Origin: Buddleja alternifolia
Taxonomy: Eukaryota; Streptophyta; Magnoliopsida; Lamiales; Scrophulariaceae
Reading direction: 5' to 3'
DNA: 64,000 nt
Assembly: GCA_019426215.1 (NCBI GenBank)
Contig: CM033393.1
Location: 6,544,046 to 6,608,045, forward strand
The translations under genes were made by a program, and so were the position numbers. Position 1 is the stretch's first letter; every line of letters begins with the position of its first letter. Of this stretch, positions 46,815 to 58,873 are shown one piece after another. The notes under the pieces are model-generated. The model saw only the letters and a list, made by a program, of their open reading frames with translations, made no database searches and was not told where the DNA came from.

Positions 46815-47286
46815 CAGGGTAGGGTTGTTCACTGTCCGGTTATTCACCCGAACCAAATCGAACCTAAAAATTTGGTTAGGATTTTGGTTTTTTTCTTTTA
46901 TTTTATATAGCATAATATAGACCAAAAATGTGTTTCCTAGTGAAAACTATTAATAGGAAAAGAAAGAAAATGAATTAAAATTAGCCCTAATTAAAATCTA
47001 ATTATTTCCATTTAGTTTTAATTTTATTTTTGAAAATTTTAAAAACTTATTTGAATTGCATGTTTCTATAACTGATTAATTGTCTCGGCCACTTCATAAT
47101 TAATATTAATCTTTTTGCGATCATATAAAGAAAAATGTGATAGTCAAATTCAAATTTGGTCAATTATTTTTCTTCAGAAATTTGATTAGATCGAAATCGA
47201 ACCGAAAATCGAACCTTTTTCGGTTTGATTTTAGGTTTGAAGTTTCGATTCGGTTTCGGACCAAACCGAACCGATGAACACCCCTG
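46815..47286. mobile_element. hAT-like MITE with CAGGG ends
   Basis: The ends CAGGGTAGGGTTGTTCA and TGAACACCCCTG are inverted, and the inverted repeat extends inward through CGGTT/AACCG-rich blocks. The 8-bp duplication TTTGTGTA at 46807-46814 and 47287-47294 is exact. 472 bases, non-coding. Confidence 0.88.
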
Positions 47287-47613
47287 TTTGTGTACCCAAA
47301 AAAAAATGTATTAAGTATATTTAACCAAATATATTGTATATTTAGTAATGCATATGTGAAGCAACGTATAAGATAAAATATCATTTTATAACAAAAAGTG
47401 TTAGTCAGCCTCAATTGAAGTAGCCAAAAATATCGTCTAATGCAGTTCAAATTATATAATATTCTTCAGTACCTCAATAACCTATTGAGTACAATTTGAC
47501 GTCATTTTTTAACACTTTCGTAACGTTTTCGGTTTATTCTAGTTATTGGTATGGTAAAATAGGTTGGTCGATCCTCTGTTAGAAATGGTGTTTCATCTTC
47601 TCTTCCAATTACT

Positions 47614-48174
47614 TATTAGGAATCAAGACTCTCAATGGTGAAACACTTAGGGAAAAATAAGAACAATATGGGAAACCAAAAGCAAGAAGAAAGACAATTT
47701 TTCTGGTGGAAACCCAATTAAGGGAAAAAACCACCTTCCAACTAGATTTTTATTTAGCTCTCTCAAAGTGATTCAATGATTATAAGTATAAGTATAGCTA
47801 TTTATAATAGTAGAGTAATTCTAAACCCTATCTAATTAGAAAATAAAGTCCTAATATAAAGGGAAGAAGTCTAATCACAATAGGAAACAAAAAAGAAGTC
47901 TAAAATATGCCAAAAACTGACTTCTTGCAACCCAAGGAAAGCCCCGCTGCCTGGAACACAGCGGCGTTGAAGCCCGAACACCGTGGCATTCCATTTTTTC
48001 ACACTTTGTCGCGAACGCGGCGGCGTTCCTCCTGCACCGTAACGCTGCGGCATTTTGTCTTTCGATACCGCGGCGTTTCGTTCTGGAACGCCTTTTTAGC
48101 CCGATTTCTTCCTTTTTTACTCGTTTCCTCTTTTCTTCGACCTTTCCTTTTGATCCGACTCCACTAGCCCAACA
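47614..48174 (-). repeat. Copia 4 3' LTR
   Basis: On the minus strand it starts TGTTGGGCTAG and ends GATTCCTAATA (terminal CA lost). It has a notable GC-rich region with repeated GCGGCGTT-like blocks at 47940-48080. Confidence 0.88.
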
Positions 48175-48278
48175 ATCTTCCACTTGGAGACTGATCAAAA
48201 ATAGCTTGAACTCAACTTGAATTCTCCCTTTCCACTTATCCTAAGTGAAAACTCAATCTAGTTGGAACATCCCCAAAA

Positions 48279-49479
48279 TCAATGGAGAAAAATCGAGGCA
48301 TCTCTATGCCCCATCAATTCGTCCGGCTCAAGTGAACCCCACTTGATGGACTTTCTCTTGTTTTCCAACGAGAACAATGTTCCCTTTCTCGAACCACTCG
48401 CCACTACTCTATTCTCTTTTGTGATCATCCAAGATCCACCACTGAATACTGTGGTATACCCTTCTCGATCTAAATGACCAACGGATATAATGTTCCTTCT
48501 AAGACCTGAAACATGTCTCACCTTACTCAACTTGAGTCGCACTCCATTGGCATCCTCGATGTCAACATCACCCTTACTTACTGTGTTCAAGATTTCGTCT
48601 CCACCTAGACAAACCTGACCAACATTCTTTCCTCCGATGTAGAGTGATAGGATGCACCTGAGTCCAAAATCCAAGTACCTGTTGGACCCTCGTACAACAA
48701 ACCAAACCATCACCATGATCCTCCATCATGGTATTCACGGATCCCTCATCTTGCTTCTTCTTCCTATCTTTCTTCAGCTCCTTGCACTTGTTCTGGTAGT
48801 GCCCGTATTTTCCGCAATTAAAACACTCTACGTCCTCCTTGCATTTTCCCCGTTGATTGTGTTGACTGTTTCTTCCACCGACACTCAAAGCTCCTGCCAT
48901 AAGTTCACCAGATTCTTTCCTACGAATATCCTCGCTCAGAATCATATCCTGGATTTCTTGAAGCTTCAGAGTCTTATCCCTGGAAGAACTACTTACAGTA
49001 GTCGCAATTACACTCCAACTATCAGGCAAGGATGAAAGTAGGATCAAAGCTTGGATCTCATCATCGAACGTGGCTCCTATCGAACTCAACTGAGTCAATA
49101 TCACATTGAATTCGTTGATGTGATCCGTCAGAGATCCATCTTTACCCATCCCCAAATTAAATAATCTACGCATCAAATATACCTTGTTCGAGGTGGATGG
49201 CTTCTCGTACGTATTTGATAGCGCCTCCATCAGACCCGCTGTAGTCTTCTCCTTGATAATGTTGAAAGCTACATACTTCTCCAGCTTCAACCGAACCACA
49301 CCCAGAGCTTGGCGATCTAGCAACGCCCAATCTTCATCCATCATCTTTGCCGGCTTCTTTCCCATCAATGGTTCGTGTAGATTTTTTTGATACAGATAAT
49401 CCTCTATCTGCATCTTCTAGAACCCAAAATCTCTGCCATCGAACCTATCAATCTTATCTTATCCCTCATCACCAGCCAT
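48279..49479 (-). pseudogene. Copia 4 gag and partial protease
   Basis: The start is the ATG at 49479 (MAGDEG), with two early stops (TAA, and TAG in place of Trp in a GFW motif). From 49413 a long frame follows: MQIEDYLYQKNLHEPLMGKK, WALLDRQALGVVRL, then the copia gag core. The zinc knuckle CFNCGKYGHYQNKC lies at about 48790-48830. A frame change near 48700 leads into a protease-like stretch (KVRHVSGLRRNIISVGHLD ... GSWMITKENRVVASG), whose catalytic Asp-Ser-Gly segment is degraded. It ends at 48279. No integrase, reverse transcriptase or RNase H follows. Confidence 0.88.
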
Positions 49480-49588
49480 AGCTCCCACTCGACAAAAATC
49501 TCAAAGCTAATCTAAGCTCTCGTGTTTACCCTCAGATCTAGTTCTAAGACGTCTCCTAAAACTCAAACCCTAGGCTCTTGATATCAGT

Positions 49589-50152
49589 TATTAGGAATCA
49601 ATGCTCTCAATAGTGAAATATTTAGGGAAAAATAAGAGCAATATGGGAAAACAAAAGCAAGAAGAAAGACACAATTTTCTGGTGGAAACCCAATCAAGGG
49701 AAAAAAATCACCTTCCAGCTAGAGTTTTATTCAACTCTCTCAAAGTGATTCAATGATTACAAGTATAAGTCTAGTTTTTTTATAATAGTAGAGCAATTCT
49801 AAACCCTATCTAATTAGGAAATAAAGTCCTAATACAAAGGGAAGAAGTCTAATCACCATAGGAAACAAAAAAGGAGTCTAAAACATGCCAAAAGCCTACT
49901 TCTTGTCGCCCAAGGAAAGCTTCGTTGCCCAAAACGCTGCAGCGTTGAAGCCCGAACGCTGCTGTTTTCCAATTTTTCACACTCTACCGCGAACACCGCG
50001 GCGTTCCCCCTGCACCGTAATGCCGCGGCATTGTGTCTAATGACGTTGCGGCGTTTCGTCCTGGAACACCTTTTTGGCGCGATTTCTTCCTTTTTCATCC
50101 GTTTTCTCTTGTCTTCGATCCTTCTTTTTGATCCGGCTCCACTAACCCAACA
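49589..50152 (-). repeat. Copia 4 5' LTR
   Basis: On the minus strand it starts TGTTGGGTTAGTGG and ends GATTCCTAATA. It carries the same GC-rich GCGGCGTT block region as its mate. Confidence 0.88.
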
Positions 50153-50271
50153 TTACTAATATACAAACAAAGTGTATACATTTTTTTTATTTTGAATATA
50201 CAAGTGATGAAAATTTTATACACTTAAATGTGCCTATGATTGTATTTAAACTCAATGGGATGTTTAATTGT

Positions 50272-50390
50272 TATGAAAATCCACGAGAAGCAATTGGGCG
50301 TATTGTATGTGCCAATTGCCATTTAGCTAATAAGCTCGTTGATATTGGGGTTCCACAAACGGTATGATCCTGATACTGTATTTGAAGCAG
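50272..50390 (+). pseudogene. petA: Nuclear copy of plastid petA (cytochrome f) fragment
   Basis: Plus-strand translation reads [20 protein letters not shown], then K.VDI.VPQ, and after a small frame change PDTVFEAV. This is the N-terminal haem-binding region of mature cytochrome f, including the CANCH haem motif. It then breaks off into unrelated DNA. A short, frame-shifted plastid gene piece in nuclear repeat-rich DNA is a NUPT and is not functional. Confidence 0.88.
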
Positions 50391-51099
50391 TCACCCAACT
50401 TTTTTTATTCAAAGTGTAGCCCGCATTAATCAATTGTCCATAGGATTCTTTGATAGAAAGAAATCAAAAAGGATATGTTGCTGCCATTTTGAAAGGATTA
50501 AGAAACACCAAAGTAATGTCTAAACTCAATGATTAAAAATAAGAATAAAAGATCTAAGAACAAGGAAACACCATTTTAATTGTCTCGATAGTCTCAATAA
50601 CTGGATCAGACCTCAATAGAAACACCCGTATAAACATTAAGACTATGCATTGTTGTGTTTTTTAGTGTGTTTTTAGAAAAATCCTGTGGCAAATCATTTT
50701 GCTATATATGTGTGAAAATGATGCAATGTTTATTGTGTTTGGTTATACTTTTAGACAATGTTTGGAATAAGTGAAATATGGCAAATCAAGTGTTATTAAC
50801 TATTGATTGTGCAAGTACTTAAATTAGTTATTTATGTAATGATTACGAAATATTAAAGTAAGAAAAATAAAAAAAAGGAAGAAAAGAGTAGGTCGGAGTG
50901 GATGCGTTGAATTAATAAGTTAAATAGAGAGCGAACAAAATGAATTTAAAAATATATATTTAGGATTATCAATGTAGATTGTAAACAACAAATTTTAAGT
51001 CAGCAATTTAACAAACAAGAAAAATGTTGTACAAAATATATTAATTGAATCAAACGATTTAATGAGTACAAATCTCTAATTATTTATTCCCTGATTCTT
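50391..51099. other. AT-rich DNA, possibly more plastid-derived sequence
   Basis: The stretch 50440-50620 (TTGCTGCCATTTTGAAAGGA and on to CTCAATAACTGGATCAGA) has the look of plastid intergenic sequence, but I could not assign it. The rest is unrecognised. Confidence 0.3.
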
Positions 51100-52060
51100 C
51101 ACTTCAAGAAATTGATCTTCGGGATTGAGATTTTGAAGGGAGAGCTTGTGCTTTGATCTCCTTCAAACTTGATTTAATCTTCTAATAACGTTATTTCGAG
51201 GACTTCGCGCCTTATTTCGAATCAAACGTTATGATTTGATGAAGATTGATGATGGATTTGATGTTTTGATTTTTTTTCGAATCGACTTGAATTTCTATAA
51301 CGTTAATTCGTGGGTTTAGCACCTTAATCACGAATCAAACGCTAAGATTTGATGAATTTCGCTACGAACTTCTTGAATATCGCCTAGAACGCCGTGGATC
51401 TTCTTGAACTTGATGAACTTGAGTTGAGAGAATTCTTCAAGACTTCTTCAATACTTCTCTTGCTCAAATGCACTTGTGAATTAGTGAATTGGTCTTTGAA
51501 TTTGAACTCCTATTTATAGTTGTAGGGGTGGAAGACTTTCCATAATCACCATGATTTGATTGGCAATCACTACCATATTTAAGAGCTGCATTTGATTTAA
51601 TTGTGATTAAATTGCCATAAATATGTGGTTTGATGGCAATTCATCATATTTACCAAAAGAAGATGGCAATCATCATCTTAATTTGCAAGACAGGATTTAA
51701 TATTGCCAAAATTATGCTTCTTTGGACACATGGCACCTCAAGATTGGCCAATAAAATGTATATTTAAATATCATTTATTCAATTATTTAATTTAAAGATA
51801 AAATTATTAAATCCTCAAATATAAATAATGAATTTATCTGATATTAATTTATACGCCATTTAATTGGCTACAAATTTTAATTGTCTAATGAAATGCATTT
51901 TGTAATAAACAATGTAAAATGTTAGGTAGTCAAAATCGTTCACCATATTATGATTCAATGGTGGAGAGTGTAACACTTGTGACGGAACGAGTCATTTTGA
52001 ACCACAAGTGAATAATAAATGATCGATGTATATTTATATAATATCGAAGAATATGCTATA
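51100..52060 (-). repeat. LTR-like or promoter-like region, minus orientation
   Basis: Minus-strand TATA-like ACTATAAATAGGAG at 51509-51522. A downstream leader is rich in GAAGT..TTCAAG blocks. A repeated AACGTT..ATTTCG..AATCAAACGTTATGATTTGATGAA segment occurs twice (about 51183-51245 and 51300-51355). It looks like a solo or orphan LTR, but no mate or target duplication was found in the window. Confidence 0.4.
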
Positions 52061-52719
52061 TATACATATTTTCTATTAAGTCACATAGCAAGGGAGCGGT
52101 TGCGAAAGTGACAAAGTAAAAACTTTAGGCTCTGTTTGAACGCGTTTTTAATTTATTTTCCACTGTTATTTTTAAAAATTAATGAAAAAATGAATTTTTT
52201 GATATTTGTGAGAAAATGACGACATGTTTAATTGTATTTCTGAAAATAATTGAAATTAATGATTTGATAATGTGTGAAATGATTGAGTTAGTTAAAAATA
52301 ATTATTATGTATATAATATAAATAAAATAATAGAAATATTATATTGATTAAATATACTTGTAAGTAAAAATGATAAAAATTGACCCCAAAAAAGTCCTAA
52401 AAATACTCAAAATGGGTCTTAAGATGTGCACAAACCTAACCTATGAGGGTGAATATTATGTATTTTATTCTACTATGGCACCACAATTGTTGCCCAAACA
52501 ATGAATTTCTAGAAGTAGATGTGAGAAAAAGAAAAATATGAGTGTGAATTGAATTGTTTATTATATTATATGAGATCATTATATATAACAAATTCAAGTA
52601 AAAATAATAATTTTTTTCCACCTTAATTTCGGCTAACAACATTTAAGTATTGATATACCAAAATACTACTTGGAGATTTAATATTCGTCACCTCGTATTC
52701 ATTGGGTCGTTAGACTAAA
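52061..52719. other. AT-rich intergenic DNA
   Basis: Nothing recognised. Confidence 0.5.
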
Positions 52720-53230
52720 ATATTGCCTCGTATACGAGGAAACGAGGTGGGTTTTATATCCGGTCCCTAAAACAATATTATTTGTATTACACTCCAAGAT
52801 CCCCGTGTTATTATTATTCGGGTAGGGATGGTCCATGGCCCGACCCGATGAAGGTCGAATCTGTGCCACCCATCAAACACACGTGTAAAGGATCCGCAGG
52901 CAAGACGTCTTATCAGTCATTCACTCTACAGTGCAGAAGGAAACTCTATAAATACTGTCATTTATGAAGATTCAGGGACGGATAATTGGAACAATAAATA
53001 TTACGAACCATCTATCGTATTGCTCGGGTTATTCGGAGACTTGAGAGTACGATCCTATAATACAAATAAGAGAGTTCCTCGATATTCGAACCATAACGAA
53101 TTCAACATCCTCACTTGAACTACGTTTAAACTTGATCCTGAAAAGGTACGTAGGCAGCTCGATATCGTCCGAGCGCAGTCTATAATCTAGAGAACGTGTT
53201 ATTTGGTACGTGTTCGAGGTCTTCTTGACT
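52720..53230 (+). repeat. Orphan gypsy-type LTR-like sequence
   Basis: A TATA-like CTATAAATACTG at 52945-52956 is followed about 180 bases later by CTTGATCCTGAAAAGGTACG and TAGGCAGCTCG (53130-53160). This is the same arrangement of TATA and U5-like block as at 34397 and 34690. No mate was found; probably a solo LTR. Confidence 0.5.
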
Positions 53231-53586
53231 GAAATAGTGTGGGGTAAAATCCGTGCTAGATCAAATATGATGAATGAAAAGGAATTAAGAGTATTGAAAT
53301 AATTTTTGTATTTCACAATTTACATTTGTTTTATTGATATATTTTCTTACTTATCTTCATTGTTAATAAAGTTATCTCTTGATTGTACATGAAACTATAT
53401 CAGTTGCGATGAAGAATTCTTGTTATTGTTTTAAGTTGACCTATCGATTCTTAATTTAAATAAAGAATTTTAAAAACATAATAGGGCAAAGCTCCAACAC
53501 ACACTAGTCCCTAAAACAAGGAAATTAGCAAAAAAAATAAAAATAAAAAATAAAACAAGGTCAAAGTTGCAGAGTGCCCACCCTTA

Positions 53587-54454
53587 GACCATCTCCAATG
53601 GGAGAGTTATTTTAGTGCAACTTTGGCATTATTTTACAGCTACAGTACTTTCACTCCAATATATTGCACTATCTTTTGTACCAAATCACTATTCACTATA
53701 TATATATATTTATTTTTACACTTCATTTATACTATTTCTCATATTTCACAAATACACCAAATTTTAAGTTTATATTACATATTCATCCAAATAAATATTT
53801 TTGTTATTTATAATATTAAATAATTAAAAATTATTTTAAATCTAATTCAGTATTTCGAGAAATAAAATTAAAAATTACCCAATAATATAAAAACCGGTTT
53901 TTACAATTTATATATTACATAAAATTCTAAAAAAATTACTCATATTCAAGCTGAACAAGCATATATTATACAAAAAAGAGCACAACAAAATCAATATCCA
54001 CATCCACCGTCTCCGTCAAATTATTAGAGTGACTATTTTCCTAATTTTGGGGGAAGTGGATTCGAATTGCCACCAATTTAAATTGATATTGTCTGTCTAA
54101 TTTATTTGTCTTGTATTATGTTAGTTTCCCATTGAACTGTGTAATTTTTGCATTTTATGTAATATTATTCTATGTTGGAATTAATTTTTAAATGTTCTAA
54201 ATTTATGTGGAATATTTGCATTTTGTTCTAGTTCTAATTAATATCTATTGTTTATAGTTGAATTAAAACAATATATAATTAAGTTAAAAATAACATATAT
54301 AATTTAGGACCTAATTGCAATTTTTTAAAGTTTAGGGACCAAATTACATAGAATCTAATTGTAAGTATTACAAATTAAGGGACCCAAATGAAAAAAAAAA
54401 TTAAAACCCAACACTACTTTAGCACTGAGTTTTAGCTCTCCATTGGAGATGCTC
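53587..54454. mobile_element. PIF/Harbinger-type MITE
   Basis: Ends GACCATCTCCAATGGGAGAG and CTCTCCATTGGAGATGCTC are near-perfect inverted repeats. They are flanked by TTA at 53584-53586 and 54455-54457. The ends resemble those of the 3.6 kb Harbinger element (GAGCATC..CATTGG). 868 bases, no coding capacity. Confidence 0.88.
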
Positions 54455-54457
54455 TTA

Positions 54458-55300
54458 GGGCATCTGCCATGGCGCACTAAAAGCACCATTTTGGTGCAAA
54501 GTGGTGCTCCATTTCCCACGCCATTTTGGGGTGTGTGATTTCTTTTTTAAATAATTTGATTCTATTATTCTCAATTAACTACAATTATAGGTCCTATGTT
54601 TGTTATTTTTTTTTACTCAATTATAAATGATTTTGATTTAATTATAACTAAAAGATGCATAGTAGAACTAGTACTATATGGATATACCATATAAAAAATA
54701 TGATTGTTTTTTTATCATATAGACTATTATTATATAAAAAATTATAATTTAATTAGTTTTTAATTTAATTTTATAAAATACCAATAGATTTAAATTAAAT
54801 TTTAAGTATTTACTATTATTAAATAAAAATATATTGTTTGAGTCATATTATAAAATAACAAAATATATTTCTTTGGATAAATATATAATAAAAAACTTAA
54901 AGTTGGGTGTTATCTGGGCAGTATGAGAAATAATCTAAAATGATATGTAAAAAAGAATATATAGAGAATATTCCTTGTGGTGTGAAAAAAGTGCAAATAT
55001 TGGAGTGAATTTATTGTAGCTACACCAAAATGGTGCAAAAGTTATTGCACCCTTTTGGTGCTCAATGTTGGTACTTGGTATCATGTCGAACTTTTGCACC
55101 ATTTTGGTGCAACTACAGTAAATGCATTCCAATATTTGCACCAAAAGAAATATTCTTTATGCATTCTTTTTTACACTTCATTTATATTGTTTCTCATATT
55201 TTACAAATAACACTCTCCTTTAAATTTTTTTTATTTCATATTCACCCTAGGAAATATAATTTGTTATTTTATAATATTACACAAATAATTTTTTTAATTA
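54458..55300. mobile_element. Second Harbinger-like MITE remnant with an internal inverted repeat
   Basis: It starts directly at the TTA of the previous MITE with GGGCATCTGCCATGG. A long inverted repeat lies at about 54990-55043 and 55089-55143 (arms CAAATATTGGAGTGAATTTA and its near complement). The CTACAGTA..CACTCCAATAT wording is shared with the left part of the previous MITE. The right end is not fixed. Confidence 0.55.
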
Positions 55301-55459
55301 ATAATGAATAATTTAATTTAAATCTATTTTGCTATTTCGTAAAATTAATAAAATTTACGCAATAGTATAAAGATCAGGTTTATAATTCATATGTTACATA
55401 AAACAAAATTTGATATAAAAGAAACATACAAAACAAACATTACATTGATTTATTAAGAA

Positions 55460-55834
55460 GGGATAATTGCATAAAACCCCCCGTGTTATTTCGAAAATGC
55501 TAAAACCCCCCTGTGTTAAAATAGGCTAATCACCCCCTTTGTGTTCCTAAAAAGTGTGCAAAAAAGCCAAATTTTGTTAAAATGATAGAAGAAAATATGT
55601 ATTTTCTTGGGTGAATTAACACTATCTACCTTTTATAAATTATGAAAAGTATATAAATGACAAATGAACATGTCAATACAGGTGAAAAACATGAAAAATG
55701 CACTCATCTTTTTATGGAAGTTGGCTTTTTGGCACACTTTTTAATAACACAGGGAGGTGATTAGCCTATTTCGTTAGCATAAGATTTTTTTAGCATTTTC
55801 GAAATAACACAAGGGGGTTTTATGCAATTACCCC
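55460..55834. mobile_element. MITE with long inverted ends
   Basis: GGGATAATTGCATAAAACCC (55460 on) pairs with GGGTTTTATGCAATTACCCC (ending 55834). The inverted repeat continues through TGTTATTTCGAAAATGCTAAAA and TAGGCTAATCACC for over 100 bases on each side. TAAGAA near both flanks (55454-55459 and 55838-55843) may be the target duplication. 375 bases. Confidence 0.8.
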
Positions 55835-57480
55835 TACTAAGAATTATACAACACTATTGGAAAAGACTTAAACTAATCACTAATTATGTGTATAATTCAC
55901 TAATCATGTGCATTATTAGAATATTAAATTGTTGTTTGTCTAGTTTATTTATCTTATATCTAGATAGTTTGTATTAGAATTGGTGATATTTGAATTATTC
56001 TGTAATATTAATCTATTTTGATATGACTATTTCAATGTTTTAAATTTTTATGGTATATGCATTTTGTATAATAGTTTTAATATATATATATATACTATTT
56101 ATAATCAAAGTAAAATCATATATATTTGAGTGAAAAAAAAAGCAAACAAACATGACCTATTTGTAATTTTTTCAAAGTTCATGGATTGATTACATAGGAC
56201 TTAATTGTAACTAATTATAAATAAAATGACTTAATTCTAACAAAATTAAAAAAATTAAAAAATATAAATTACCCACGGCATTTTGGGGAAAACACTTGTA
56301 TACACCGAGTCTTGGGCTTCACCTGTGCACCATGTGGATGTGAATAATACACATCACTTAATTTATAATTTTAAATTAAAAAACAAATGAAATATTTTAT
56401 TCACAACAATAAGGTTCACAAGTGAGGTCCAAAACCTGATTAATACAAGAATTTTCCGCATTTTGGGGTGGGTATTGGCGCTCAGTAAAGGAGTCGTAAT
56501 ACCAAATATATAAAATATGAAACATTAAAATGAAAATACAATGTGCAACACAAAATTAGAATAAAATATTGAAAGAGCATTTAATGATGCAGACAACCCT
56601 TTTGCAGTTTTCATGAGTATCGGCAGGATAGAAAAATCCAGTATCGGCATATGGGTTTGACTGCGATTGATTCATTGTTAATGAATGTTTCAGAACACAT
56701 CTTAATTCATGACTTCAGCTCAATTTTTATTTTTATTTTCGTTCATTGACCAAAAAAAAAATCGAAGGTACGTGGGCATTACTTTTTGGGTCATTTGAGG
56801 GTTTAGCTTAAATAAGTAAAACAAAAGGGCACTTCAAACTCCACTTTTGCACTAGCGCAAAATTTATTAATTTTTCTTTTATTCTTGGGAGGTTGTAGTT
56901 TCATGAACAAGTTGAGGCAGGTTTAAAAAATGACTGCAACAGTTAAACATATGTAGCAGTGAAGAATTCAGCAAAAGTTGATTCCATTCCCAATGAGTAC
57001 AAGTACATTATTACGACAAAAAGCCTGTCAAAGTGAATGTAAATTTCGTATCTCCTCTATGGTTTAATATTGCATAGAGGCTAACAATTTAGATGATAAC
57101 TGATAAGTCCATAGAAGTGGGCTTAAACACAAGGAAAAAGAGAAGTACTTGTAGTTTACTATAGTGCTTTGCTTTTCTTTACTTTAATAATTTGTTAACT
57201 ACTAGATGGCAAGTGAGGTTTCAATCTATAAATATAAGCAGATTTTTCGGGTCTAATTGATTTGTTTGTGGTAGTAGTTTGTGAACCAAAAGTGTATGTG
57301 GTGCACGGGGTTATTTTCATCCATCTCCCTAAAGTTATTGCGCTTTGGCAATAACGTCCCCTAATGTATTAGGATCTGACATCCACCACCACTATGTATA
57401 AAATTTATATGTACTACCTTTTTTGCCCTCAATTTTTTTCTCTATTTTCTGTTTCATTTTACCTCCTTTCTTTTCTTACA

Positions 57481-57520
<40 letters not shown>

Positions 57521-57858
57521 ATTACGCTCATGAAAGTTCTTCATTGAAAACAATTCAAAGGAACAATTATTTATACGTAAAAATAGTTATAACAAATAAT
57601 ATATTAAACTTATTTTAAGTAAACTTAAATATGTGTTTTTTTTTCACTTTTCAATGTGTGGTTCTCTAATTATATTTTTTAAAAGTCTCAACCAAGTTTT
57701 TAATAAATTAGTAGTTCTTCATTTTAATTATAAACAATGATACAATATAAACTTTTTGTTAAGTACAAAATAAAATGAAGCACTATTAATTTATTAAAGA
57801 CTTGCTTGAAACATTAAAAAATATAATTCAAGAACCACCCAAAGAAAAATTGAGATAC
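55835..57858. other. AT-rich intergenic DNA
   Basis: No gene recognised. (TA)n runs lie at 56082-56095 and 57486-57515. Confidence 0.5.
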
Positions 57859-57861
57859 TAA

Positions 57862-58144
57862 GGCTATGTTTGGTTACGTTTTCAACACCATTTTCGCCAG
57901 AAATTTTCGCCCGACATCGTTTGGATCACACAATTTTCATCCGAAAAAGTTGTTAATTTTTCTTCAAAAAAAAACATCATCATTATGTCTCCCACTTTTT
58001 CTCAGTCTCACGTTCTCTCTCTCACTCTCTCACTTTCTCTCTCTCTCTCACATATTATATATATATATATATATTTTAATATGGAAGACGACATCCACAA
58101 TGTCGTCTTCATATATATATATATTATAATATATTTAGAAGACG

Positions 58145-58176
<32 letters not shown>

Positions 58177-58503
58177 TATATATAAAGAAAATTGAAGACG
58201 ACATCCTCAATGTCGTCTTCAATTTTCTTTTTTTTTATTTTCGTAAATTAAATATAATATTATAATTAAAAATAATTATATATATATATTTTATACAATC
58301 AGAATAAATAAAAAAAATAAACGAAATTGAAGACGACATTTCTTAAATTTTCTTTTTTTTTATAATTTTTGTAAATTAAATATAAATTTATAATTAAATA
58401 TAATTATATATATATATATTTTATATATAATTTGAAGAAGGAAAAAAGCAAATTGAAGACCACATTTTCGTCTTCAATTTTTTTTTAAATTAAATATAAT
58501 TTT

Positions 58504-58544
<41 letters not shown>

Positions 58545-58870
58545 CAATATATATTACTATTACCAACATATATACACATAAATTTGTACATATATACATA
58601 TATATTTATCTATATAATTATTATTACAATCTCAATATTATATTATAACTTTTAATTATTGACAGACAAAAACTTACATGATTTGACAGCTACAGTAATT
58701 TATGTTCCCTCTGAAAACAAAACCAAACACTATCTCACCAAAAAATCACTCAAAAATCAACTCCCAAAACATAACCAAACATTATCCCATCAAAATTGCA
58801 CGTGTCCCCATAAAATTTTCACCAATAATTCTCACCAAAATACCATCCCAAAACATAACCAAACATAACC
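57862..58870. mobile_element. Harbinger-type MITE with GAAGACGACAT hairpins
   Basis: Ends GGCTATGTTTGGTTACG and CATAACCAAACATAACC are inverted repeats with TAA at 57859-57861 and 58871-58873. The interior has several (TA)n runs. At about 58084-58110 and 58193-58220 there are hairpins with arms GAAGACGACAT and ATGTCGTCTTC around a 5-base loop; half or decayed copies lie near 58328 and 58457. No coding capacity. Confidence 0.85.
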
Positions 58871-58873
58871 TAA

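Larger units (their letters stand above)
47614..50152 (-). mobile_element. Copia element 4: short gag-only element (TR-GAG-like)
   Basis: Minus orientation. LTRs at 47614-48174 and 49589-50152 (561 and 564 bases), target duplication TTACT at 47609-47613 and 50153-50157, a primer-binding-like TGATATCAAGAGC (degenerate TGGTATCAGAGC) just inside the 5' LTR, and polypurine AAGTGGAAGAT before the 3' LTR. The 1.4 kb interior holds gag plus the start of protease and nothing else of pol. Such elements need enzymes supplied by a full-length relative. LTR copies are similar but clearly diverged. Confidence 0.9.

Noticed and set aside
47871..48198. Arg/Ala-rich frames at 47871-48198 and 49853-50098
   Set aside because: They lie within the two LTRs of copia 4 and reflect its GC-rich repeat section.
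57394..58173. Frames rich in Ile/Tyr and Leu/Ser
   Set aside because: They read through (TA)n and (CT)n microsatellites.
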